This document shows positions 42,524 to 49,266 of a stretch of 64,000 nucleotides of DNA, piece after piece. The stretch comes from Allofournierella massiliensis. Lineage in GTDB: Bacteria; Bacillota; Clostridia; Oscillospirales; Ruminococcaceae. Position 1 is the first letter of the stretch. Each line of letters starts with the position of its first letter. The stretch lies in NCBI RefSeq assembly GCF_021531255.1, contig NZ_JAFBIO010000001.1, positions 496,001 to 560,000 on the forward strand, written 5' to 3'. The translations under genes and the position numbers were made by a program. The notes below the pieces were generated by a model. It was not told where the DNA came from, ran no database searches, and saw only the letters and a program-made list of their open reading frames with translations.

Positions 42524-43315
42524 TTATTCTCCCAAAGTCTCCGACTCAAACGGCACGATTACGGATCTCAGCATCCGTACCTCCGGCAAACTCTGGATAT
42601 ATCGCATTGCTGTCTTAGCAAAGACATTGGATTTTATCGTGTCCCAATCTGCCAGCTTCACAATCTCCGCTGTGCCGTTTTCAAAATCAAACCGAATCTC
42701 ACCCCATTCGCCGTCGTTGTCCGCCCGATACAGGTAGACAGCGGCGGCTATTTTTTTGTTCTTTTTGCGGCACTCGGTCTGCTTCAGCGTTACGGTATGA
42801 ACAAGGCCGCTTTCCAGCAGCTTCAGGCGTAGCTTGTCAAGCGTGCGCCGGTAAAACCTCTCCGCGCCGCTGGCTGTCGTTCCCTCAAAATCCACCGCCA
42901 AGTCCTCAAAGGTGGACTGCGTAGACAAAGTGCTGACGCGCCCGCAGGTCATGCAGATGGCGTTCCGCTTTTCCAGATACCATTGCTCTTTATAGGATAG
43001 CGGCTCAAATGCCGCCGCGACCGTCTTTGCCTGAATCCCGTTCCAGAGGATTTCGGCATAGTTCCAGCTATCGTCGCGCGTCACATCCTCGCCAGTTTCC
43101 TCACTGTCCTCGTCCTGCTCCATTCGATAGAGGGAAACGATACTGCGGTTGCGCCGGGCAATGGTCAGCAGCTCGTCCGCAGAAACGCTTTCGCCCTTAT
43201 ATCCGCTTTGGGCGGCGAACTCAGAAATGACCTCTGCGCGGCTTTTACCCGAATTGTTATATATCGCGCCAATCTGCCGCACACGCCGGTACTCCGCAAG
43301 GCTGGCAGCGGTCAT
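42524..43315 (-). pseudogene. Sigma-factor-like protein, C-terminal part
   Basis: This frame (263 residues) starts at an ATG at 43315 inside the end of the 43598 gene. It contains EYRRVRQIGAIYNNSGKSRA, DVTRDDSWNYAEILWNGIQA, a cysteine pair in ICMTCGRVS and ASGAERFYRRTLDKLRLKLL, and ends in a divergent beta-like region. From memory, intact relatives in clostridial elements are single sigma-70-like proteins whose first part corresponds to the 43598 frame. The missing middle would be the sigma region 2 segment. No good ribosome binding site precedes the ATG at 43315, which supports a broken gene. Confidence 0.5.
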
Positions 43316-43598
43316 ATCCGTTGCGGGTGAGAAAGCGGTAAATTACACCGTTCAGCCGCTTTTCAAAGTGGTGCAGGAAGAAGAAAAGTATGCAAGGTCT
43401 TTGCGATGGGCTGGCTTCGCGTATGTAGTCGTTCAGTTTCATTTGCGGCGGTTCCGGGTCAAGCTGAAAGACGTTCTGGACTTCGCGCATGGTCAGATCA
43501 TCGGCATTATAGAACGGTACTTTTGCCACATAGCCGGTCAAATCCCATGCCCAGTCCGCAAACTGCGCTGGTATCATCTCATTACGATTATCCTTCAT
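43257..43598 (-). pseudogene. Sigma-factor-like protein, N-terminal part
   Basis: This 113-residue frame starts at 43598 with a strong AAGGAGGTG site. It begins MKDNRNEMIPAQFADWAWD and continues through REVQNVFQLDPEPP and HHFEKRLNGVIYRFLTRNG. After that the frame runs out into about 15 residues with no family character while the C-terminal part is in another frame. A deletion with a frameshift between the two halves, near 43310, is the simplest explanation. It belongs to the same broken gene as the preceding entry. Confidence 0.5.
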
Positions 43599-43628
43599 CT
43601 CCGCACCTCCTTCCGCTGTGGGTTTTGA

Positions 43629-44756
43629 TTACTGCTTCCTATTTGCTTTCGCTTCTGCCAACAAAGCCGCCTGCTCCATTTCGGCGGCGTAGCTGCCCTG
43701 CGCATAGTCGTTGTCTTGCAGCGCCTTTTCCAGCTTGCTTTTTGCAAGTACTTTCATCACAGCGGCGGTCTGCTCGTCCAGCGTGCCGCGCCCAAGATAC
43801 TGCGTGATCGTGTTGAACCGCTTTGTATAGATTTTCTTGATAGGATGGTCAGGGGCAAGCTCCCGCTGCTCCCGCCCGCGAAGATTTCCGACCTGACGGC
43901 AGGTGCGACCGCGTTTGTCATTTGGCGCGTAGCCGCTGCAATATTTCGTGTGCCGCGCGTCGGTGGTCAGGAACCATTTCCCGCAGACGGCGCATTTTCT
44001 CGGCGCGTGCCCGACGCATAACCCCTCAAAAAGATCGGCGCGAAACATCCCAACAAAGGATACAAAGTGCATCCGCTTGACGAGCTGCGCCTCCGCATTG
44101 CCGGGATGGATCGCGGGAACATACTGCACCGTCGCATTGGTCAGTGCCATCCACGAGGGATTGCTTTCTTCCAAGGTGGCGTTCTCCCTGAAAAACTGCC
44201 CAAACGCGGCGGCATATCCAATGGGCGTCCGTATTTCGGCGTTTTTTTGCAAGAACTCTGCAAATGCAGTCAACGTCATTTTATACTGTCGCAGGGAATA
44301 GCTCAGATGCCCCAGCACCGGAATGACGCGGATCAGGAGTGCCGCCAAAGGCTGTGTGCCCATGACACCGCTGAGCGCCTGCTGCTCCATCGAAAGCTGC
44401 AAATAATTGTTCAGTTCGGCAAACGCTTCTTCGGAAAACGCCGGCGTGAGGTAATCTTCAAACTGTTTTCTGTCCAAATGGGAAAACGGCTGGACATCGT
44501 GCAGCTCGTGAATGATAGCCCGTCCCGCCTCCTGCGCTTTCGGGAGAAGCTGCATATCTACATTCTTTAAGCCAATGCCGGTCAGCAGTTGATTCAGGAT
44601 CCTGCACGGCGCGTCCAATCGCGTGATCGTTTCGTCGGGAATGTTCAATACCGCGCAGCCGATCGTTCCGGTCGGCATGACGCTGCCCGCGTAAGTCACG
44701 GTATCCTGCCAGAAATCCAAAGATAAAACCTCGTGGCTGATAAGCTCCTGTGCCAT
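43629..44756 (-). CDS. DUF6076-like zinc-finger protein of mobile elements
   Basis: This 375-residue cytoplasmic protein starts at 44756 with AGGAGG 7 nt upstream; a longer start at 44774 is less likely. The first 240 residues are helical and unrecognised. Residues about 255-300 hold a cysteine-rich segment, RKCAVCGKWFLTTDARHTKY followed by CSG and, 14 residues on, CRQVGN, probably a zinc-binding site with an attached helical tail. I recall this pattern from DUF6076 proteins next to primases in clostridial elements. Function is unknown. It lies behind a divergent promoter region shared with the primase pair. Confidence 0.65.
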   Translation of the reverse strand: MAQELISHEVLSLDFWQDTVTYAGSVMPTGTIGCAVLNIPDETITRLDAPCRILNQLLTGIGLKNVDMQLLPKAQEAGRAIIHELHDVQPFSHLDRKQFEDYLTPAFSEEAFAELNNYLQLSMEQQALSGVMGTQPLAALLIRVIPVLGHLSYSLRQYKMTLTAFAEFLQKNAEIRTPIGYAAAFGQFFRENATLEESNPSWMALTNATVQYVPAIHPGNAEAQLVKRMHFVSFVGMFRADLFEGLCVGHAPRKCAVCGKWFLTTDARHTKYCSGYAPNDKRGRTCRQVGNLRGREQRELAPDHPIKKIYTKRFNTITQYLGRGTLDEQTAAVMKVLAKSKLEKALQDNDYAQGSYAAEMEQAALLAEAKANRKQ

Positions 44757-44766
44757 ACTGCGTCCT

Positions 44767-44851
44767 CCTGTCACGTTTTTCTATTTTCATTATACCACGA
44801 GAATATGAACGTGGAAGGACCTGTCATGTTTTTTGAAATGAACTTGTCATG
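44767..44851. repeat. Three copies of C(C/T)TGTCA(C/T)G in a divergent promoter region
   Basis: CCTGTCACG (44767-44775), CCTGTCATG (44820-44828) and CTTGTCATG (44843-44851) lie in the same orientation between the DUF6076-like gene and the CHC2 primase gene. A minus-strand TATAAT is at 44789-44794 and CCACG/CGTGG arms at 44795-44814. They could be binding sites for an element regulator or short iterons. Confidence 0.5.
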
Positions 44852-44940
44852 CCATCCGCCTGTTATTTACGAATCCGAACATAAAACAGACAGAGAGGGA
44901 AGAAAACTTTCTCTTGAATCTATTTTACGGAGGATACAGC

Positions 44941-45570
44941 ATGAACCTTTTTCAAAACGTCAAGTATGGCGTGAGCTGTCGGGAAGCTGCGGAACGGTAC
45001 GGGGTATCTGTCAACCGGCAGGGCAAAGCCCTCTGTCCGTTTCACTACGACCGGCACCCCAGCCTGTATGTGGCAGACAATCATTATTTTTGTTTTGCCT
45101 GCGGCGCACATGGGGACGTGATTGACTTTGCCGCAGACTTTTTTGATTTGCCGCTTTACGAAGCCGCCCAGCGGCTTGCGGCAGACTTCGGCATTGACAC
45201 GGACCGACCGCCAACAAAGAAAATTCTTGAAAAGCGCAGACAGCAAACAGAAGCACAGCAGCTCACGGAAAACGAGCGGCTGTGCTTTTCTGTTCTGTCC
45301 GATTACGCCCGCGTACTGCGGGAGTGGAAGTTGCGGTATGCGCCGCAGTCGTCTGACGAGACCGTTCACGCACGGTTTACGGAAGCCTGTCACAAACTCG
45401 ACGAAACGGAATACTATCTGGATATTTTGTGCGCCGGGAATTCTCACGAACGTGCCGAAGTGGTGCAGCAGCAGATGGCGGACGGCAAGCTGGACAGGCT
45501 GCAAAGAAGATTAGAGGAAATTCACAAGGAGGAATTGGAAGATGGATATGACAGCGCAGGCGTGGCCTGA
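44941..45570 (+). CDS. CHC2 zinc-finger primase-like protein
   Basis: This 209-residue protein starts at 44941 (CGGAGG 7 nt upstream). The N-terminal CHC2 zinc finger is seen as ALCPFHYDRHPSLYV and HYFCFACGAHGDVIDFAADF (Cys-His-Cys-Cys). Residues after about 85 are helical and charged, without the TOPRIM domain of full primases, so this is the zinc-finger subunit type used by plasmids and integrated elements. It overlaps the following primase-helicase by 29 nt and surely works with it in replication of the element. Confidence 0.88.
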   Translation: MNLFQNVKYGVSCREAAERYGVSVNRQGKALCPFHYDRHPSLYVADNHYFCFACGAHGDVIDFAADFFDLPLYEAAQRLAADFGIDTDRPPTKKILEKRRQQTEAQQLTENERLCFSVLSDYARVLREWKLRYAPQSSDETVHARFTEACHKLDETEYYLDILCAGNSHERAEVVQQQMADGKLDRLQRRLEEIHKEELEDGYDSAGVA

Positions 45571-46573
45571 ATGGTACGAAGGCAGGCATATCAATGAGGT
45601 GCTGTTCTGCCAGCAGTTTTTGGACAAGCACCCCATGAAATGCGTGCGCGGTCGGCTGTTCACGGTGGATGGGCTGATCGAGGACGAGGGGCAGATCGGC
45701 AATCTCATTCTGGAGGAAATCTCCGGGGTGCTGACCGCCAACCTATCCAAGACGGTTGCAAACCTGCTTGCCAGCATCAAGCTGCAAGCATATTCGCCGC
45801 CGCTGCCCATTGAGATGGATCGCATCCATGTTGCCAACGGGACGTGTTTCATGGACGGCAGCTTTACCGCCGACAAGAGCTACTGTAACAACCGGCTGAC
45901 GGTCGCCTACAACCCTGACGCACCCACCCCGAAAAAGTGGCTGCAATTCCTATCGGAGCTGCTGCAACCGGAGGACATTCCCACCTTGCAGGAGTTTTTG
46001 GGTTACTGTCTGCTGCCGACCACCAAGGGGCAGAAGATGCTCATGCTCATCGGCAAGGGCGGCGAGGGCAAAAGCCGCATCGGGCTTGTCATGCGCTCGC
46101 TGCTGGGCGACAGCATGAATACCACCAGCATCCAGAAGGTCGAGAGCGACCGGTTCCGCCGTGCGGATTTGGAAAACAAGCTCCTGATGGTGGACGACGA
46201 TATGGATATGAGCGCCCTGCCCAAGACCAACTATATCAAATCCATCGTCACATCTGAGTGCAAGATGGACATGGAGCGCAAGGGCGTTCAGAGCTATCAG
46301 AGCCAGCTTTATGTGCGCTTTCTCTGCTTCGGCAACGGTGCGCTGACCGCCTTACACGATAAGTCCGACGGTTTCTTTCGCCGCCAGATCGTGCTGACCA
46401 CCAAAGATCGGCCTGCAGGCAGAGCAGATGATCCGTTTCTGGTGGACAAGCTGCTGCGAGAAAAAGAGGGTATCTTTCTCTGGTGTCTGGAGGGGCTGCA
46501 CCGGCTGATCGGGAACAACTATCTCCAATCCCTTCAACAGTTCATAGAGTTCGTCCAGCTCCTTTTGGGATAG
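45542..46573 (+). pseudogene. P4/D5-type phage or plasmid primase-helicase, 3' truncated
   Basis: It starts at 45542 with AGGAGG 9 nt upstream. The D5 N-terminal region is present, then an SF3-type ATPase: Walker A MLIGKGGEGKSRIGL, Walker B KLLMVDDDMD, sensor region RFLCFGNGALTAL and FFRRQIVLTT. Authentic sequence ends at WCLEGLHRLIGNNY (46521). The last 17 residues to the stop at 46573 are antisense of blaI. Relatives continue by another 50-100 residues, so the helicase C-terminus is lost. Whether the protein is active is doubtful. Confidence 0.8.
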
Positions 46574-46897
46574 GGCCTGCTTCCGGGTCAGGGAGCTTAC
46601 CATCAGGCTCAGGCTTCCCTGATACACCCGGCTGAGAAAATCCCTGGTTTCCCCCAGGGCGGCATCCTCCCGCATCAAAAGGGGCGAGAACACCTTGGGG
46701 CCTTTCTCTGCCGGCAGGCTTTCCAGCGCGCCCTTGTGCTCCAGCCGTCTCAAAAGGGTAAGGGTGGTGCTCCGGTTCCAGCCGCAGCGCTCTTCCATCT
46801 GCCGGGTGACCTCCCGCCCGGTGAGCGGCCCCGCCTCCCACAGGCACTCCATAACGCTCCATTCTGCCTGCGTCAGGCCGATCTGCTTTTCTTCCAT
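46352..46897 (-). CDS. BlaI/MecI-type repressor with replaced C-terminal tail
   Basis: The start is at 46897, AAAGGAGG 8 nt upstream. Residues 1-125 are a BlaI/MecI/CopY winged-helix repressor: LTQAEWSVMECLWEAGPLTG, then GWNRSTTLTLLRRLEHKGAL and the dimerisation part LSQKELDELYELLKGLE. After this point (46522) the frame crosses into the inserted block and reads about 57 foreign residues to a stop at 46352. An inverted-repeat operator precedes it. No BlaR1-type sensor or beta-lactamase adjoins; the downstream neighbour was cut off by the block. The DNA-binding part should still fold. Confidence 0.82.
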   Translation of the reverse strand: MEEKQIGLTQAEWSVMECLWEAGPLTGREVTRQMEERCGWNRSTTLTLLRRLEHKGALESLPAEKGPKVFSPLLMREDAALGETRDFLSRVYQGSLSLMVSSLTRKQALSQKELDELYELLKGLEIVVPDQPVQPLQTPEKDTLFFSQQLVHQKRIICSACRPIFGGQHDLAAKETVGLIV

Positions 46898-46911
46898 CTG
46901 CTTCCCTCCTT

Positions 46912-46933
46912 TGTGTTTACTTTTGTAAACACA
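46912..46933. promoter_or_regulatory. BlaI-type operator
   Basis: TGTGTTTAC and GTAAACACA form a 9-bp perfect inverted repeat with a 4-nt spacer, starting 15 nt upstream of the blaI start, as expected for autorepression. Confidence 0.65.
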
Positions 46934-47118
46934 TTGCATCAAAAGCAGTCTGCATCTGTCAACACATCATATTTGTACAGGCGAATTTTTCCCTGGGAAA
47001 ACCGCCTTGGAGAAAGGGGCAAAAAACTAAAGGCATGGCGGCCGGGCAGACGCAAGATCCGCACACCGAAAAAAGGCAGCGTAATATATCCAAAAGCAGC
47101 ACGCCTCACAAAGAAAAA

Positions 47119-47159
47119 AGCGGCGCAGGCAATCCCAACAAGGGGTTGCCTGCGCCGCT
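47119..47159 (-). terminator. Strong orphan terminator
   Basis: A 14-bp perfect stem (AGCGGCGCAGGCAA) followed on the minus strand by TTTTTTCTTTG. No gene is seen between it and the next minus-strand terminator at 47330; 46934-47329 otherwise shows nothing coding. Confidence 0.7.
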
Positions 47160-47329
47160 GCCTATACGCTTACAAAGCCTGATATAAAAATTTTTAAGGA
47201 ACCAGGAATGCCCAAAATCACGGGCAGCCCTTCCCTCCCATATTCCGGATGTATGTGTTCGTTTATGAGGGCCTATGCACATTTATGGGGCGGGGGATTC
47301 TTCCCCGGCCCTGTTTTTTAACAAAAGAA

Positions 47330-47369
47330 AAAGCCGATATCCAACGTCTTTCAGTTGAATATCGGTTTT
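47330..47369 (-). terminator. Original tRNA-Thr operon terminator, displaced by the island
   Basis: CCGATAT-C-CAAC pairs with GTTG-A-ATATCGG and is followed on the minus strand by TTTTTCTTTT. It lies 4 nt beyond the left copy of the tRNA 3' repeat, where the terminator of the tRNA operon would be without the insertion. Confidence 0.75.
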
Positions 47370-47372
47370 AGG

Positions 47373-47417
47373 TGGAGCTGCTATCCAGATTCGAACTGGA
47401 GACCTCATCCTTACCAA
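47373..47417 (-). repeat. Left attachment repeat (45 bp of the tRNA-Thr 3' end)
   Basis: The 45 bases are identical to 53420-53464, the 3' part of the intact tRNA-Thr gene including CCA. It is not a complete tRNA. Confidence 0.93.
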
Positions 47418-47694
47418 CCGGAATTTGAAACTTTTTATAATATTTTCCGTTCGTTTATGGTCATTTCTGTTCCGTTTCATTTGCTTTCCAGCACTTTTTA
47501 AATCTGTCGTTTCCACATATTCCACGCAGGTCTGTGGCTGTTTGTGTGGTCAAACGCCTTACGTAAAAAAGGCTTCATCGTTCACTCGCTTTTGAAAAGG
47601 ATTCCAAATGTGTGGGAAGCCCTTGTTTTAGCAGGAAACTCTGTTAAATTTTGCGATGCTGTAGACAAAGAGAAAAGAGAGTTCTATATCAGCG

Positions 47695-48020
47695 TTCGTT
47701 ATGGCACTGGGAATATCGGGGCCGAAGCGTTCATTGGCATATTCCACCCAGGAGAGGCAGTCCAGCCGTTCCCGTATTCCGAAAGTGATGGTCGTTCCAC
47801 TGCTTCTGCCATGGGCGCGCTGATCCACTACAAGGGTATTCTGCCCAGACTCCCGCGCCAGCTTGTTGCCACCGCAGAAATCCCGCAGGGCGGTTCCACG
47901 GTAACCGTGAAACTGGATCTGAAGCAGCGCTCCGTCCCGGACATGATAGTACCGGGCTGCCAGCTTTGTTCCATCCTGGGCGGAGATGGTCACGGCTTCA
48001 TGTCTGTCCTCCTATCAGTT
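47695..48020 (-). pseudogene. Alpha/beta hydrolase fragment
   Basis: About 95 residues of an alpha/beta hydrolase N-terminal region are readable: VTISAQDGTKLAARYYHV, LQIQFHGYRGTALRDF and LVVDQRAHGRSSG, ending around VEYANERFGPDIP. The nucleophile motif GxSxG that should follow is missing; after about 47700 the sequence changes. The 5' side is also damaged: the in-frame codon row meets a TAG just upstream. The piece from 47418 to 47694 holds nothing I can identify. Confidence 0.65.
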
Positions 48021-48069
48021 ATTAAACCGCTGCTTGTAAGCTGATGAGAGGCCTTCACTCAAATTAGGC

Positions 48070-48098
48070 TTGACAGCTGAATGGTGGAGCGATATAAT
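48070..48098 (+). promoter_or_regulatory. Consensus promoter of marR
   Basis: TTGACA and TATAAT are separated by exactly 17 nt, a perfect sigma-A promoter, immediately followed by the CTAACATCATTAG operator. Confidence 0.85.
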
Positions 48099-48100
48099 TC

Positions 48101-48113
48101 CTAACATCATTAG
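48101..48113. promoter_or_regulatory. MarR operator copy 1
   Basis: CTAACATCATTAG is an inverted repeat (CTAA/TTAG, 5-nt centre) placed at the expected transcription start of marR. A near-identical copy stands before the next gene. Confidence 0.65.
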
Positions 48114-48129
48114 CAATCGAGGCGACTAT

Positions 48130-48552
48130 ATGTATTATGAAACGCTTGCGGATGAACTTCTGCATATCCGCACAAATCTACTTCGCGTACCCGCGCATCA
48201 AAAGTTGTCAAATATGCTTCGCGGGGAGTTGTTTGTTCTCAACTACCTGCACGACCATGACACCATCGTCCACCCGAAAGATCTCAGCGAGAATCTGTCT
48301 GTCAGTACAGCAAGAATCGCAAGCCTGCTTAAGCACATGGAGGAAAAGAATTTAATCGTTCGGGAGCCGGACTCAGAAGATTCCAGACAAATCATTGTAC
48401 ATCTGACATCAGATGGGGAACATGTCATCCAAAAATGCAAAGAGGAAGTTTTGTACTATCTTGCAAGGACATTGGAAAGCCTCGGTCCGGATGATGCGCG
48501 GGAATATATCAGAATCCAGAAAAAGATTTATTGCAACTATATCGAAAAATAA
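48130..48552 (+). CDS. MarR-family transcriptional regulator
   Basis: This 140-residue winged-helix regulator starts at 48130 with GAGG 8 nt upstream; a longer frame begins inside the promoter. The DNA-binding region is VHPKDLSENLSVSTARIASL followed by the wing LIVREPDSEDSRQIIVHLTS. The N- and C-terminal helices should form the dimer and ligand pocket. It has a consensus promoter, an operator at its own start and an operator copy before the membrane-protein gene, so it probably represses itself and the transporter unit until a ligand, perhaps the transported compound, binds. A short terminator follows. Confidence 0.88.
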   Translation: MYYETLADELLHIRTNLLRVPAHQKLSNMLRGELFVLNYLHDHDTIVHPKDLSENLSVSTARIASLLKHMEEKNLIVREPDSEDSRQIIVHLTSDGEHVIQKCKEEVLYYLARTLESLGPDDAREYIRIQKKIYCNYIEK

Positions 48553-48559
48553 AAGGAAA

Positions 48560-48585
48560 AGCTATGGCACAGGCCATAGTTTTTC
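48560..48585 (+). terminator. Short terminator after marR
   Basis: CTATGGC and GCCATAG with a 4-nt loop are followed by TTTTT. Confidence 0.6.
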
Positions 48586-48598
48586 TCAGCCTAATTAA

Positions 48599-48611
48599 CT
48601 AACATTATTAG
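48599..48611. promoter_or_regulatory. MarR operator copy 2
   Basis: CTAACATTATTAG differs from copy 1 by one base, and the next bases (CAA then GAGG) are also shared. It lies 16 nt before the start of the membrane-protein gene. Confidence 0.6.
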
Positions 48612-48627
48612 CAAACAGAGGTGCGAT

Positions 48628-49266
48628 ATGAAAAGCAAGGAAGACGTTCAAACCATCATTAGACGCACTCCCATTTCCAGAGCGTTCAACATTGCCCACA
48701 CTTCCACCGCAAATACAACGGTCGGTCGGGCTTATGCCCTCGTACTCATTCTGTCGGGTGCAGCCTGCATCCTGATGACTCAAAAGGTTTACCACGCACT
48801 TCCGTTTATCCTGGGGATCGGCATGATGGTAATTGGCACGACTCATACGATTTGCGGGCTTTGGGCAAAGGAATATCAGAGTAAGGAAACGAAGCTGACC
48901 GCAAACGGAATCGTATATGTTGCTTTGGGACTGGTGATCCTGGCCCATCACGCGGATGCAGACTCCGTAATCAGCAGTATTTGGGGTGTTCTTGGCCTGA
49001 TGAAGGGCTCTGAGGCGCTGAATGGAGCCCTGTTCCACGCCTCCAGAAAGGAACCCTTTGCGGCCTTAGGAATCCAGGCGATCATAGAATTGGCGCTGGG
49101 ATTTTTGCTTTTGATCGACCCCTCCGCAGTTCAGCATCACGTATTGCTGTTAGGCCTGGAACTGGTGGCAGTGGGCTGGCAGACCCTGCGGGAATCAAAA
49201 CAGTCAGAGCAAGAAGAATCACATCAAACGGCAGACGGGAAAGGAGTCATTCGTGAATCATTCTGA
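48628..49266 (+). CDS. Small integral membrane protein (HdeD/DUF308-like)
   Basis: This 212-residue protein has about six hydrophobic helices: AYALVLILSGAACIL, ALPFILGIGMMVIGTTHTIC, GIVYVALGLVILAHH, IIELALGFLLLID and HHVLLLGLELVAVGW. Paired helices with Gly-rich turns resemble the HdeD/DUF308 group, an inference from pattern only. GAGGTG precedes the ATG. It overlaps the symporter gene by 14 nt, so the two are cotranscribed and translationally coupled, and it may be an accessory subunit of the transporter. Confidence 0.7.
   Translation: MKSKEDVQTIIRRTPISRAFNIAHTSTANTTVGRAYALVLILSGAACILMTQKVYHALPFILGIGMMVIGTTHTICGLWAKEYQSKETKLTANGIVYVALGLVILAHHADADSVISSIWGVLGLMKGSEALNGALFHASRKEPFAALGIQAIIELALGFLLLIDPSAVQHHVLLLGLELVAVGWQTLRESKQSEQEESHQTADGKGVIRESF

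Larger units (their letters stand above)
40275..46521. mobile_element. Remnant of a foreign element, cut at both ends
   Basis: Between pxpB and blaI lies a block whose genes have element character: a sigma-like gene, a DUF6076-like protein, a CHC2 zinc-finger primase and a P4/D5 primase-helicase. Its leftmost gene (MalT-like) loses its 3' end at about 40275 and its rightmost (primase) loses its 3' end at 46521. No integrase, relaxase or terminal repeat is seen. I found no direct or inverted repeats at the two edges. The outer limits of the original element are therefore not preserved. Confidence 0.6.

Noticed and set aside
47373-47417. A second tRNA-Thr gene
   Set aside because: Only the 3' 45 bases are present; the acceptor 5' strand, D arm and part of the anticodon stem are missing, so it is an attachment-site duplicate.
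47283-47525. A small minus-strand frame crossing the left attachment repeat
   Set aside because: It runs through the tRNA-derived repeat and the displaced terminator, so it is not a gene.
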